From DATLSM01 sp049585815 (GTDB taxonomy: Bacteria > Actinomycetota > Thermoleophilia > Solirubrobacterales > 70-9): DNA of 17,743 bases. The translations under genes and the position numbers were made by a program. The notes under the pieces were generated by a model. That model ran no database searches. It saw only the letters and a list, made by a program, of their open reading frames with translations, and was not told the DNA's origin. The stretch spans positions 1 to 17,743 of the forward strand of contig JBAVAR010000150.1 of the NCBI GenBank assembly GCA_049585815.1, read 5' to 3'. Positions 1 through 9,713 of this stretch are shown one piece after another; the stretch's first letter is position 1, and every line of letters begins with the position of its first letter.

Positions 1-3000
1 GCGCCCAGACCGCTGCGGGGGCCGGCGGCGGCAATCGCGGCGGCGATGAATGAGAGCAGGGCGGTTCCCACCGCCACCTCATTTCGCACGATCGCGGTCG
101 ACACGCTGGACGCCAAGCGCAGGGCCCTCAACTCTGTGCTCAACGAGCGGGGGATGAAGGTCTCCTTCACCCACCTGATCGCCTGGGCGATCGTCCAGGC
201 GGCAAAGGATTGGCCGGTGATGGCGCGCACCTTCGAGGAGCGCGAAGGCAAGCCGTTTGCGATCGAGGGAGATTCGGTCAATCTCGGCATCGCCGTCGAC
301 GTCGAGCGCAAGGATGGCTCCCACAGCCTGATGGTCCCTGCGATCAAGGGCGCCGACCGGCTCGACTTCGCCGCCTTCCACTCCTACTACGAGGATCTGA
401 TCACCAAGACCCGGGAGAGCAAGCTCAGCCCCGATGACTTCCAGGGAACCAATATCTCCCTGACCAACCCGGGAGGGATCGGCACGGTCGCCTCGGTCCC
501 GCGGCTGATGAGTGGCCAGAGCGCGATCATCGCCACCGGCTCGATCGCCTATCCGCCGGAGTGGGCGCACGCCTCCACGGACCGAATCCGTCGCCTCGGC
601 ATCGCCAAGGTGATGACGCTGACCTCGACCTACGACCACCGCGTGATCCAGGGCGCGGAGTCGGGCGCCTTCCTGCGCCGGGTCGAGCAATTGCTCCAGG
701 GCGAGGACGGCTTCTATGCGGCACTCGCCGCCGACCTCGGCATCGATCCGGGCCCGATCTCCTCAGCCCACCCGGCCTCGGCCTCCGCCCCCCCGCTCGG
801 TGCGCCGCCCGCGACTTCAACCTCCGGGCCGGACGAGGAGCTGCTGCAGGCGGTCGAGTCGGCGACCTCACTGCTGAAGGGTTACCGCACCCACGGCCAC
901 CTCGCCGCCCGCCTGGACCCACTCGGCTCCGACCCCAAGGGTGATCCCTCGATCCAGCCCGAGAACCTCGACCTCACCCCGGAGCTGATGGCGAAAATCC
1001 CCGCCTCGATCCTCCGCATCGGCGTCCCCGGCGAGACCCTGCTGGAGGCCCTGCCGCGGCTTCGCGAGGCCTACTGCGGGACGATGGGCTACCAGTTCGA
1101 GCACATCTCCTCCCACGAGCAGCGCGCCTGGCTGCAGGAGATGATCGAGACCGGCGCCCACCGCCGGCCGCTCACCGAGGACGAGAAACGCCGCCTCCTC
1201 GGTCGCCTGATCGACGTTTTCGAGTTTGAGCGTTTCCTCGAGAAGGCCTACCTGGGGCAGAAGATGTTCTCGGTCGAGGGTCTCGACGCGGTGGTGCCGA
1301 TGCTCGACGAGCTGGTGACACTCGCCCACCGTGGCGGCGCCGAGGAGGTCGTCTTCGGCATGGCCCACCGGGGCCGCCTCAGCGTTCTCGCCCACAACAT
1401 GGGCCGCCCGGTGGAATCGATCCTCGCCGAGTTCGAGGGCGACAAGCGGATCGATGCGGTCAAGGCCGTCGCCGCGATCCCCCACGGCGGCACCGGCGAC
1501 GTCAAGTACCACTACGGCCACCAGGGGATTTATGAGACCAGCGAGGGGGAGAAGATCTCAGTCCGCCTCTACCCCAACCCCAGTCACCTCGAGTTCGTCG
1601 ACCCGGTGGTGACCGGCGGCGCCCGCTTCCTGCAGTCCGATCTCGAGGGCCGCACCCTCACCCACGACCCGAGACGAGCCGTCCCAGTGCTGCTGCACGG
1701 GGATGCCTCCTTCCCGGCGCAGGGCGTCGTCGCCGAGACCCTCAACCTTCAGTCGCTGAAGGGCTACCGGACCGGGGGAACGGTCCACATCATCCAGAAC
1801 AACCAAGTGGGGTTCACGACCGACCCCCAGGACGCTCGCTCCACCCCATACGCGGCCGACATGGCCAAGGGCTTCAACGTGCCGATCGTCCACGTCAACG
1901 CTGACGACGTCGAGGCCTGCTCGGCCGCGATTCGCCTGGCGATGGCCTACCGCGAGCGCTGGGGCCGGGACATCGTGATCGATCTGATCGGGTACCGCCG
2001 CTTCGGCCACAACGAGACCGACGAGCCCGCCTACACCCAGCCGCTGATGACGGCCAAGATCAAGGCCCACCCACCGGTCTCAGAGATCTATGCCGAGAAG
2101 CTGGTCTCCGAGGGGGTGGTGAGCCCCGAGGACGTCGAGCGGTCCTCGGGGGAGCGCCGCGAGGAGATGTCAGCGGCTCTCAAGGGGCTGCGTGAGAAGA
2201 TCGACGCCGGCGAGTACGAGGACCCGACCGCGACCTCCACGGGCACCGGCGACCTGGACCGAACCGCGAGCCCCCCGGTGGACACCGCGGTCCCGGCGGA
2301 GAAGCTGCGCACCCTCAACTCGGCGCTGCTCAAGGTGCCGGAGAGCTTCACGATCCACCGCAAGCTGCGCCGTCCGCTGGCAAAGCGAGCGGACGCGGTC
2401 GACTCGGGCGGTATCGACTTCGGCCACGCGGAGGCGCTCGCCTTCGCCTCGCTGTTGACCGACGGTGTGCACACCCGCCTCACCGGGCAAGACACAGAGC
2501 GCGGCACCTTCTCCCACCGTCACCTGGTCCTCCACGACGAGAACACCGGCCTCGCCTACTGCCCGATGCAGAACCTGGAGCAGGCCTCAGCTCCATTCGA
2601 GTTGCACAACAGCCCCCTCTCGGAGGTTGCCTGCCTCGGCTTCGAGTACGGCTATTCAGCGGCAACGCCCAGCGCGCTTGTCCTCTGGGAGGCCCAGTTC
2701 GGCGACTTCGCCAACGCCGGCCAAGTGATCATCGACAGCTTCATAGTCTCCGGCGAGGCGAAGTGGGGACAGACCAGCCGCCTCACCCTGCTGCTCCCTC
2801 ATGGCTATGAGGGCTCGGGCCCGGAGCACTCCAGCGCCCGTATCGAGCGCTTCCTCGCGCTCGGCGCGGAGGGCAATATCCGCATCGCCAACCCGACAAC
2901 AGCCGCCCAGTACTTCCACCTCTTGCGCCGCCAAGCCTTGATCCGCAAGCCGCGGCCGCTGATCGTCTTCACCCCCAAGGGCTTGCTCCGCCTGGAGCGC

Positions 3001-3450
3001 GCCACGGCCCGGCTCGAGGAGCTCGCCGACGGCGCCTTCCATCCGATCCTCGATGACCCAAGCGCCGAGGGCAGGCGCGAGAAGGTCGAGCGGCTGGTGC
3101 TGTGCACCGGCAAGGTGTATTTCGACATGGACACGAATGAACGGCGCGCCGGAGCTGACAACGTCGCGATCGCCCGGGTCGAGATGCTCTACCCGTTCGC
3201 CGACCGCCAGCTCGCCGAGCTGATCGGCTCCTACCCGAACCTGAAGGAGATCGCCTGGGTGCAGGAGGAGCCGCGCAACATGGGCGCCTGGAAGGTGATG
3301 TCGCGGAGAATGCCGACGCTGCTGCCCGAGGGCGTGGCGCTGACCTTCATCGGCCGACCGGGGCGGGCCAGCCCCGGGGAGGGTTACTCCGCCGCCCACG
3401 CGCGCGAGCAGGAGCGCATAGTTCTCACTGCACTGACGCCCGGCGCCTGA
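1..3450 (+). CDS. kgd: Multifunctional 2-oxoglutarate dehydrogenase E1 / succinyltransferase (5' partial)
   Basis: TCA-cycle enzyme converting 2-oxoglutarate towards succinyl-CoA. Seen: the frame is open from base 1, and the codons before the first ATG (base 46) already read as the alanine-rich stretch that precedes PTATS in mycobacterial Kgd. ATG 46 is therefore internal and the true start lies left of the window. Counting from base 1, roughly residues 15-250 form the E2-type acyltransferase domain with the TYDHRVIQGAESG signature (His about 213). A Pro/Ala/Ser linker follows, then the thiamine-diphosphate E1 part with MAHRGRLSVLAHNMG, HYGHQG, NPSHLEFVDP, HGDASFPAQGVVAETLNL, NNQVGFTT and GYRRFGHNETDEP, and a C-terminal part with GDFANAGQ and EEPRNMGAW. 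No lipoyl domain is visible, as in actinobacterial Kgd/OdhA. It overlaps the next gene by one base (TGATG). Confidence 0.95.
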   Translation, partial: APRPLRGPAAAIAAAMNESRAVPTATSFRTIAVDTLDAKRRALNSVLNERGMKVSFTHLIAWAIVQAAKDWPVMARTFEEREGKPFAIEGDSVNLGIAVDVERKDGSHSLMVPAIKGADRLDFAAFHSYYEDLITKTRESKLSPDDFQGTNISLTNPGGIGTVASVPRLMSGQSAIIATGSIAYPPEWAHASTDRIRRLGIAKVMTLTSTYDHRVIQGAESGAFLRRVEQLLQGEDGFYAALAADLGIDPGPISSAHPASASAPPLGAPPATSTSGPDEELLQAVESATSLLKGYRTHGHLAARLDPLGSDPKGDPSIQPENLDLTPELMAKIPASILRIGVPGETLLEALPRLREAYCGTMGYQFEHISSHEQRAWLQEMIETGAHRRPLTEDEKRRLLGRLIDVFEFERFLEKAYLGQKMFSVEGLDAVVPMLDELVTLAHRGGAEEVVFGMAHRGRLSVLAHNMGRPVESILAEFEGDKRIDAVKAVAAIPHGGTGDVKYHYGHQGIYETSEGEKISVRLYPNPSHLEFVDPVVTGGARFLQSDLEGRTLTHDPRRAVPVLLHGDASFPAQGVVAETLNLQSLKGYRTGGTVHIIQNNQVGFTTDPQDARSTPYAADMAKGFNVPIVHVNADDVEACSAAIRLAMAYRERWGRDIVIDLIGYRRFGHNETDEPAYTQPLMTAKIKAHPPVSEIYAEKLVSEGVVSPEDVERSSGERREEMSAALKGLREKIDAGEYEDPTATSTGTGDLDRTASPPVDTAVPAEKLRTLNSALLKVPESFTIHRKLRRPLAKRADAVDSGGIDFGHAEALAFASLLTDGVHTRLTGQDTERGTFSHRHLVLHDENTGLAYCPMQNLEQASAPFELHNSPLSEVACLGFEYGYSAATPSALVLWEAQFGDFANAGQVIIDSFIVSGEAKWGQTSRLTLLLPHGYEGSGPEHSSARIERFLALGAEGNIRIANPTTAAQYFHLLRRQALIRKPRPLIVFTPKGLLRLERATARLEELADGAFHPILDDPSAEGRREKVERLVLCTGKVYFDMDTNERRAGADNVAIARVEMLYPFADRQLAELIGSYPNLKEIAWVQEEPRNMGAWKVMSRRMPTLLPEGVALTFIGRPGRASPGEGYSAAHAREQERIVLTALTPGA

Positions 3451-3779
3451 TGCGCAAGCCGGTCCCGGGGCCGCTGTTTGTCTGGGTCAAGCGGCTCTCC
3501 TGGGTGGAGCTGACGATCTTCACCGCACTGATCGTCTTCTGGCTGCTCCCCGGTTATGAAACGGAGACGATGATTTTCGGCTGGGCACACGGGGTCGGGT
3601 TTGTCGCGCTTTGCATATTCATCTGGATCGCCGCGGTGAAACGTGAGGCCCCCTACACCCTGCTTGCAGCGACGCTGACGCCGGTCGGTCCGCTCGGGAG
3701 TGTGATCGGAATCGAGCTGATCGAGCGCAAGGGCTGGGGAGTTGCGGATTACCCGCGCGGCGCTGTGGATAACCCGTAA
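3450..3779 (+). CDS. DUF3817-like small integral membrane protein
   Basis: A 109-residue membrane protein of unknown function. Seen: three hydrophobic segments at about residues 19-33, 43-63 and 69-90, a conserved-looking WAHGVGFV element (His47) at the start of the second segment, and TPVGPLGS before the third. This pattern (Trp/Glu near TM1, His-Gly in TM2, Pro-rich turn into TM3) fits the DUF3817 family of short actinobacterial membrane proteins. The ATG shares its A with the kgd stop codon, so translation is probably coupled to kgd. The family assignment is from remembered pattern, not a search. No transport or catalytic motif is evident. Confidence 0.75.
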   Translation: MRKPVPGPLFVWVKRLSWVELTIFTALIVFWLLPGYETETMIFGWAHGVGFVALCIFIWIAAVKREAPYTLLAATLTPVGPLGSVIGIELIERKGWGVADYPRGAVDNP

Positions 3780-3795
3780 TAAGTGCTTAGCGACC

Positions 3796-3824
3796 TTGAC
3801 CTCGGCCGCTTAAAGAGGTATAGG
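3796..3824 (+). promoter_or_regulatory. Sigma70-type promoter candidate in a convergent gap
   Basis: TTGACC (3796-3801, five of six matches to the -35 consensus) is separated by exactly 17 bases from TATAGG (3819-3824, four of six). A transcript would start near 3831 and point away from the end of kgd into DNA with no plus-strand gene for about 4 kb. It would therefore drive a non-coding RNA or an antisense transcript over acnA. Confidence 0.4.
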
Positions 3825-3829
3825 TAATC

Positions 3830-4079
3830 GGGACTGTTCCTCTGGACAGTCCCGTCTAGGGGAACGGTGGCGTCGGCATCCCTCCCTGGCTACCGACGCG
3901 CAGGTGCGGTGTGGGTCGCGCGGACCCCCCTGCCTCCCGCGGCCCCGCCGCACCTCTACCTGTGATCTCGCTGCCGCCCTCGGCCGGTGAGAGACGCGCG
4001 CCCACCGAGCCAAACGGTCTGCAGCTTCGACCGCTCTGGGTATACCTCGGCCTTCTGCGCAGGCCAGAAAGCTGGGGTA
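3830..4079 (+). ncRNA. Candidate structured non-coding RNA, class unknown
   Basis: This is the 300-base gap between the convergent kgd/DUF3817 and acnA genes. I see no credible coding frame in it. Directly downstream of the promoter-like sequence lie successive stem-loops: GGGACTGT/ACAGTCCC (3830-3853, 8 bp, 8-base loop), GCGTCGG/CCGACGC (3870-3899, 7 bp), AGGTGCGG/CCGCACCT (3902-3955, 8 bp) enclosing GGGTC/GACCC (3913-3927), and GGCCT/AGGCC (4049-4065) inside CAGCTT/AAGCTG (4022-4074). I found no RNase P, tmRNA or SRP RNA signature. The 3' end is not defined because no U-tract follows the last hairpin. Alternatively these are merely terminators and 3' UTR of the two convergent operons. Confidence 0.35.
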
Positions 4080-6872
<2,793 letters not shown>

Positions 6873-6912
6873 TTCACCATCCTAGGAGGGAGTCCACCGC
6901 GGCGTCTCGAAG

Positions 6913-6934
6913 CCCCGGCGGCAGGCGCCGCGGG
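6913..6934 (-). terminator. GC-rich hairpin between SDR and acnA
   Basis: An 8-bp stem (6913-6920 with 6926-6934, one bulged C) and a 5-base loop sit directly after the SDR stop codon. There is no T-tract, so it could be a weak terminator, a pause or an mRNA-processing element in front of acnA rather than a full stop. Confidence 0.3.
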
Positions 6935-7738
6935 CTAGCGCTTGCTGTCGGGGTGGCCGTCGGCAATCTCCTTTGCTTTCTTCTGGCCGGCGGAGCCACC
7001 CTGCACACGGGCCGAGATGGTCGGGGTGGCGAGCGCGAGGTGGGCCAGCACCCGTTGGGGCAGCGGCGCCACCGCCAGCTCGACCCGGTCCTGCTCCACC
7101 GCCCTGACCACGGCCTCGCCGACCTGCGCGGGCGACGCGGTCCCCAGCCCCGCCGGTGGCTTTACCCCCGACTCGGCAAACATTCCCGCTTCGCGGATGA
7201 AGCCGGGTGAGACGAGCGAGACCCCGACGCCGCGTGGCGCCAGGTCGGCCCGCAGCCCCAGGGCGAAACCGCGAAGCCCGAACTTGGTTGCGTTGTAGAT
7301 GGAGCTGCGCGGAGCGGCGGCCTTGCCCGAGAGCGAGGAAACAAAGACCATGTGACCGCAGCCACGCTCGAGCATCGCCGGGACAAGCGCCTGCGCCATC
7401 AGCATCGGTGCCTCTAGGTTGACCCGCAGGGCACGACTCACCTGCTCTGATGTGAAGTCGCTGAGCAGGCCCGCCGCCGGCAGCCCGGCGTTGGCGATGA
7501 GGATGTCGACCTCGCCGGCCTCGGCGGCCAATCTCTCGGCGGCCCCCGGCTGCGCCAGGTCTCCAACAAGAGCCCGGTGGCCCTCGCCCGCCAGTTCCTC
7601 GGCGAGGGCCTGCAGCGCATCGCCCCTCCGGGAACTGAGCGTGACCTTCGCCCCGCGCCCGACAAGCGCCTTCGCTATCGCCATTCCAAGCCCCCCCGTG
7701 GCCCCGGTCAGAAGCGCTCTGCGCCCGGCAAGTTCCAT
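6935..7738 (-). CDS. SDR family NAD(P)-dependent oxidoreductase
   Basis: A classical short-chain dehydrogenase of 267 residues; substrate unknown. Seen: cofactor motif TGATGGLG (11-18), NAG (83-85), catalytic Ser135, and Tyr148-x3-Lys152 in YNATK, then SPG (177-179). Two arginines after the second strand (SSRR, 35-38) suggest NADP(H) rather than NAD. I chose ATG 7738 because the canonical first beta-strand begins right after it. The frame stays open to a TTG at 7804, which would add 22 residues without family resemblance and without a ribosome-binding site. The C-terminus ends in a short basic tail. It is divergent from the riboswitch-controlled gene and followed on the same strand by acnA. 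Confidence 0.88.
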   Translation of the reverse strand: MELAGRRALLTGATGGLGMAIAKALVGRGAKVTLSSRRGDALQALAEELAGEGHRALVGDLAQPGAAERLAAEAGEVDILIANAGLPAAGLLSDFTSEQVSRALRVNLEAPMLMAQALVPAMLERGCGHMVFVSSLSGKAAAPRSSIYNATKFGLRGFALGLRADLAPRGVGVSLVSPGFIREAGMFAESGVKPPAGLGTASPAQVGEAVVRAVEQDRVELAVAPLPQRVLAHLALATPTISARVQGGSAGQKKAKEIADGHPDSKR

Positions 7739-7867
7739 CCCAGGACGCAAGCTAGCAGCCAGATTGCCGACAGGAATCTGGGTTCCAAATGCGAATGGCG
7801 ACAAAATGTTTGTTTTCTATGAGCAGGCGGCCGGTCGATCGTCTAGACTGCCGCCGTTCCGAACAAC

Positions 7868-8003
7868 CGAAACGCCGAATCCCGAGCGCTTGGAGGCGCC
7901 ACGGGAGCGGGGGAACCACGTTTTCGGGGCTAACCCACCTCATCGAGGTGGGGGCGCAGGCTCCTTTCGCGCCAGCCCGACAGCTAACCCCGTAGGCCGA
8001 CAA
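7868..8003 (+). promoter_or_regulatory. Cyclic di-AMP riboswitch (ydaO/yuaA class)
   Basis: Leader upstream of the NlpC/P60 gene. Seen: the class-defining stretches AGCGGGGGAACCA (about 7906-7918) and CCGACAGCTAACCCCGTAGGC (in two halves around 7977-7997), which I recognise from Bacillus ydaO and actinobacterial relatives. Between and around them are stems CCCG/CGGG with nested GCGC/GCGC (7881-7905), CCCACCTC/GAGGTGGG (7934-7952) and GGCGC/GCGCC (7953-7973). A short outer stem GCC (7874-7876)/GGC (about 7995-7997) can close it. The ribosome-binding site AAAGGAGA starts only a few bases after the 3' end, so ligand binding could affect translation as well as transcription. In the known class, c-di-AMP usually turns expression off, and actinobacterial examples precede cell-wall hydrolases. 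A TAGACT at 7844-7849 might be the -10 box; its -35 is poor. Confidence 0.9.
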
Positions 8004-8014
8004 AGGAGATCGGT

Positions 8015-8584
8015 TTGCTTCCAGATAGGCATAAGCTCAAGCTGAAGGCGGGGTTGGCGGCAGCAGGCGCAAGCGCGTTGGCCGCACTGGCCCTGACGGT
8101 ACCGAGCGGCGCTTCCGCCGCCTGCAGCACCGGGGGCCTCACCCCGGCCGTGGAAAACGAATGCGCTCCGACCGCGAAGGCAAAGCTGCTTAGTGACGGG
8201 GAGCTGATTCCCCCCGCAAGCGCCCCCCCTCGCGTCCAGGAGGTGATCGCCGCGGCCAACAAGATCCGCACCAAACCCTACATCTGGGGGGGTGGCCACA
8301 CCCGCTGGTGGGATCGCGGCTATGACTGCTCCGGTTCGGTCAGCTTTGCCCTGCACGGGGGGGGTTTCCTCAACAGTCCCGAGCCCTCTGGACCGATGGA
8401 GAGCTGGGGGCTCCCGGGCAAAGGCCGCTGGATCACGGTCTATGCCAACGCCGGCCACGCCTACGCGGAAATCGCCGGAGTGCGCTGGGATACCGCCGGA
8501 GACGCCACCGGCAGCGGCCCCCGCTGGCACAGCGAACTCCTCAGCAACCAGGGGTTCGTGGCTCGACACCCTCCCGGCTACTAG
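8015..8584 (+). CDS. Secreted NlpC/P60-type peptidoglycan hydrolase
   Basis: Probably an exported cysteine peptidase acting on peptidoglycan stem peptides. Seen in 189 residues: a signal peptide with basic start, hydrophobic core at about 12-29 and an ASA-A cleavage site near 35/36; a linker with Cys37 and Cys50; then the NlpC/P60-like core with PYIWGGGH, catalytic Cys105 in GYDCSGSVSFAL and probable catalytic His148 in NAGHAYAEI. The start is TTG at 8015, chosen because AAAGGAGA ends six bases before it and no better ATG/GTG fits the signal peptide. Expression should respond to c-di-AMP through the leader. No SH3 or LysM anchor is present, so it is a minimal single-domain enzyme. The catalytic region is encoded across runs of seven and eight G residues (8286-8292, 8357-8364). 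Confidence 0.85.
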   Translation: MLPDRHKLKLKAGLAAAGASALAALALTVPSGASAACSTGGLTPAVENECAPTAKAKLLSDGELIPPASAPPRVQEVIAAANKIRTKPYIWGGGHTRWWDRGYDCSGSVSFALHGGGFLNSPEPSGPMESWGLPGKGRWITVYANAGHAYAEIAGVRWDTAGDATGSGPRWHSELLSNQGFVARHPPGY

Positions 8585-8610
8585 GCGCCAAACCAACCCG
8601 GCTCCATACT

Positions 8611-8636
8611 CCGCCCCGGCCAACCGGTCGGGGCGG
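8611..8636 (+). terminator. Terminator of the NlpC/P60 gene
   Basis: An 11-bp GC-rich stem with one G-T pair and an AACC tetraloop (8611-8621 with 8626-8636), followed by CTTTGTCCTTGCTTT. It begins 26 bases after the stop codon and has the form of a rho-independent terminator with a weak T-tract. Confidence 0.7.
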
Positions 8637-8644
8637 CTTTGTCC

Positions 8645-8672
8645 TTGCTTTCCTGACCCGCTCGGATAACGT
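8645..8672 (+). promoter_or_regulatory. Possible promoter of the ABC transporter operon
   Basis: TTGCTT (8645-8650) and TAACGT (8667-8672) are 16 bases apart, just after the preceding terminator. A start near 8679 would give an almost leaderless mRNA, consistent with the lack of any ribosome-binding site before the ATPase frame. The match to consensus is modest. Confidence 0.3.
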
Positions 8673-8735
8673 CACGGTGTAGCCGCTGCGCCTCCCGACA
8701 TCCGCCTCACGAACCTCACCAAGAACTACGGCGAG

Positions 8736-9713
8736 GTGAGCGCGGTTGCGGGAATCAACCTCGAGATCGAGCGGGGAGAGTTCTTCACCCTGCTCGGACC
8801 CTCGGGCTCCGGCAAGACGACGACGCTGCGGATGATCGCCGGTTTCGAGGAGCCGAGTGGCGGAACGATCGAGCTGGCCGCCGAGGACGTCAGTGGCGTG
8901 CCGCCCTATGACCGGGCCGTCAACACCGTCTTCCAGGACTACGCCCTTTTCCCGCACATGACGGTCGGCGAGAACGTTGAGTACGGGTTGCGCGTCTCCC
9001 GCACCCCACGGGCCGAACGGGCCAAACGACGCGATCAGGCGTTGGAGATGGTCCGCCTCCCCGGATACGCCCAGCGCAAGCCGAGCGAGCTCTCCGGCGG
9101 TCAGCGCCAACGCGTCGCCCTGGCGCGGGCGATAGTCAACCGGCCCAAGGTCCTGCTCCTCGACGAGCCGCTGGGCGCACTTGACCTGAAGCTGCGGGAG
9201 CAGATGCAGCTCGAGCTGAAGACGATCCAGGGAGATGTCGGGATCACCTTCGTCTACGTCACGCACGACCAGGACGAGGCGCTGACGATGAGTAACCGGA
9301 TCGCGGTCTTCAGCGACGGGAAGATCGAGCAGGTGAGCCCGCCGGTCGAGCTGTATGAGTGCCCCGCAAACGAGTTCGTCGCGGGCTTCGTCGGCGTCTC
9401 CAATCTGCTCGAGCGCGACGGATCCCGCTTCACCATCAGACCGGAGAAGATCGAGCTCATCGACCCGGCGGCGATGCTCGACGGCTTGCACGTCGAGCAC
9501 GGTCGGGTCGCCGACGTCGCCTACGTCGGGATGGTGACGAGGTACACCGTGGCCCTGGATGCCGGGGGAGAGCTTCAGGTCGTACAGCAAAATCGGGAGA
9601 GCTCGTCGCTTGACGCCGCTTCCGAGCGGGGGAAAAAGGTCCTGGTCGGCTGGCGCCCGGAGCACATGGTCGCCATCCGCCGGCAATCGGCTACAGAGGA
9701 GGAATCACCGTGA
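8736..9713 (+). CDS. potA: Polyamine-type ABC transporter ATP-binding protein (start uncertain)
   Basis: ATPase that powers the importer encoded by the next three genes. Seen, numbering from GTG 8736: Walker A GPSGSGKT (21-28), Q-loop VFQDYALFPH (Gln67), signature LSGGQ (119-123), Walker B LLLDEP (140-145), H-loop His177, then a TOBE-like C-terminal domain (about 225-315) typical of PotA/FbpC/MalK relatives. Problem: the conserved first strand IRLTNLTKNYGEVSAV, including the adenine-stacking Tyr, is encoded in the same frame from about 8694, upstream of GTG 8736. Between the in-frame stop at 8667 and 8736 there is no ATG, GTG, TTG or CTG in this frame. The real start is therefore either non-canonical or obscured by a single-base error or mutation near 8677. 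The stop overlaps the next start (GTGA). Confidence 0.87.
   Translation: MSAVAGINLEIERGEFFTLLGPSGSGKTTTLRMIAGFEEPSGGTIELAAEDVSGVPPYDRAVNTVFQDYALFPHMTVGENVEYGLRVSRTPRAERAKRRDQALEMVRLPGYAQRKPSELSGGQRQRVALARAIVNRPKVLLLDEPLGALDLKLREQMQLELKTIQGDVGITFVYVTHDQDEALTMSNRIAVFSDGKIEQVSPPVELYECPANEFVAGFVGVSNLLERDGSRFTIRPEKIELIDPAAMLDGLHVEHGRVADVAYVGMVTRYTVALDAGGELQVVQQNRESSSLDAASERGKKVLVGWRPEHMVAIRRQSATEEESP

Noticed and set aside
46..48. ATG 46 as the start of kgd
   Set aside because: The frame is open to the window edge and the upstream codons already match the Ala-rich segment before PTATS in mycobacterial Kgd, so the gene is 5'-truncated by the window.
3810..4013. A 67-residue minus-strand ORF in the convergent gap
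   Set aside because: Arg-rich random-looking translation without a ribosome-binding site; the DNA is better explained by paired stems.
3830..4079. RNase P RNA, tmRNA, SRP RNA, 6S or 6C RNA in the kgd/acnA gap
   Set aside because: I looked for the conserved cores (GAGGAAAGTCC-type, tRNA-like ends, GGAAGCAGC-type, a long bubble helix, paired C6 loops) and found none, so the RNA is left unclassified.
7739..7804. TTG start at 7804 for the SDR gene
   Set aside because: No ribosome-binding site and no SDR-like sequence before ATG 7738; it would also run into the divergent regulatory region.
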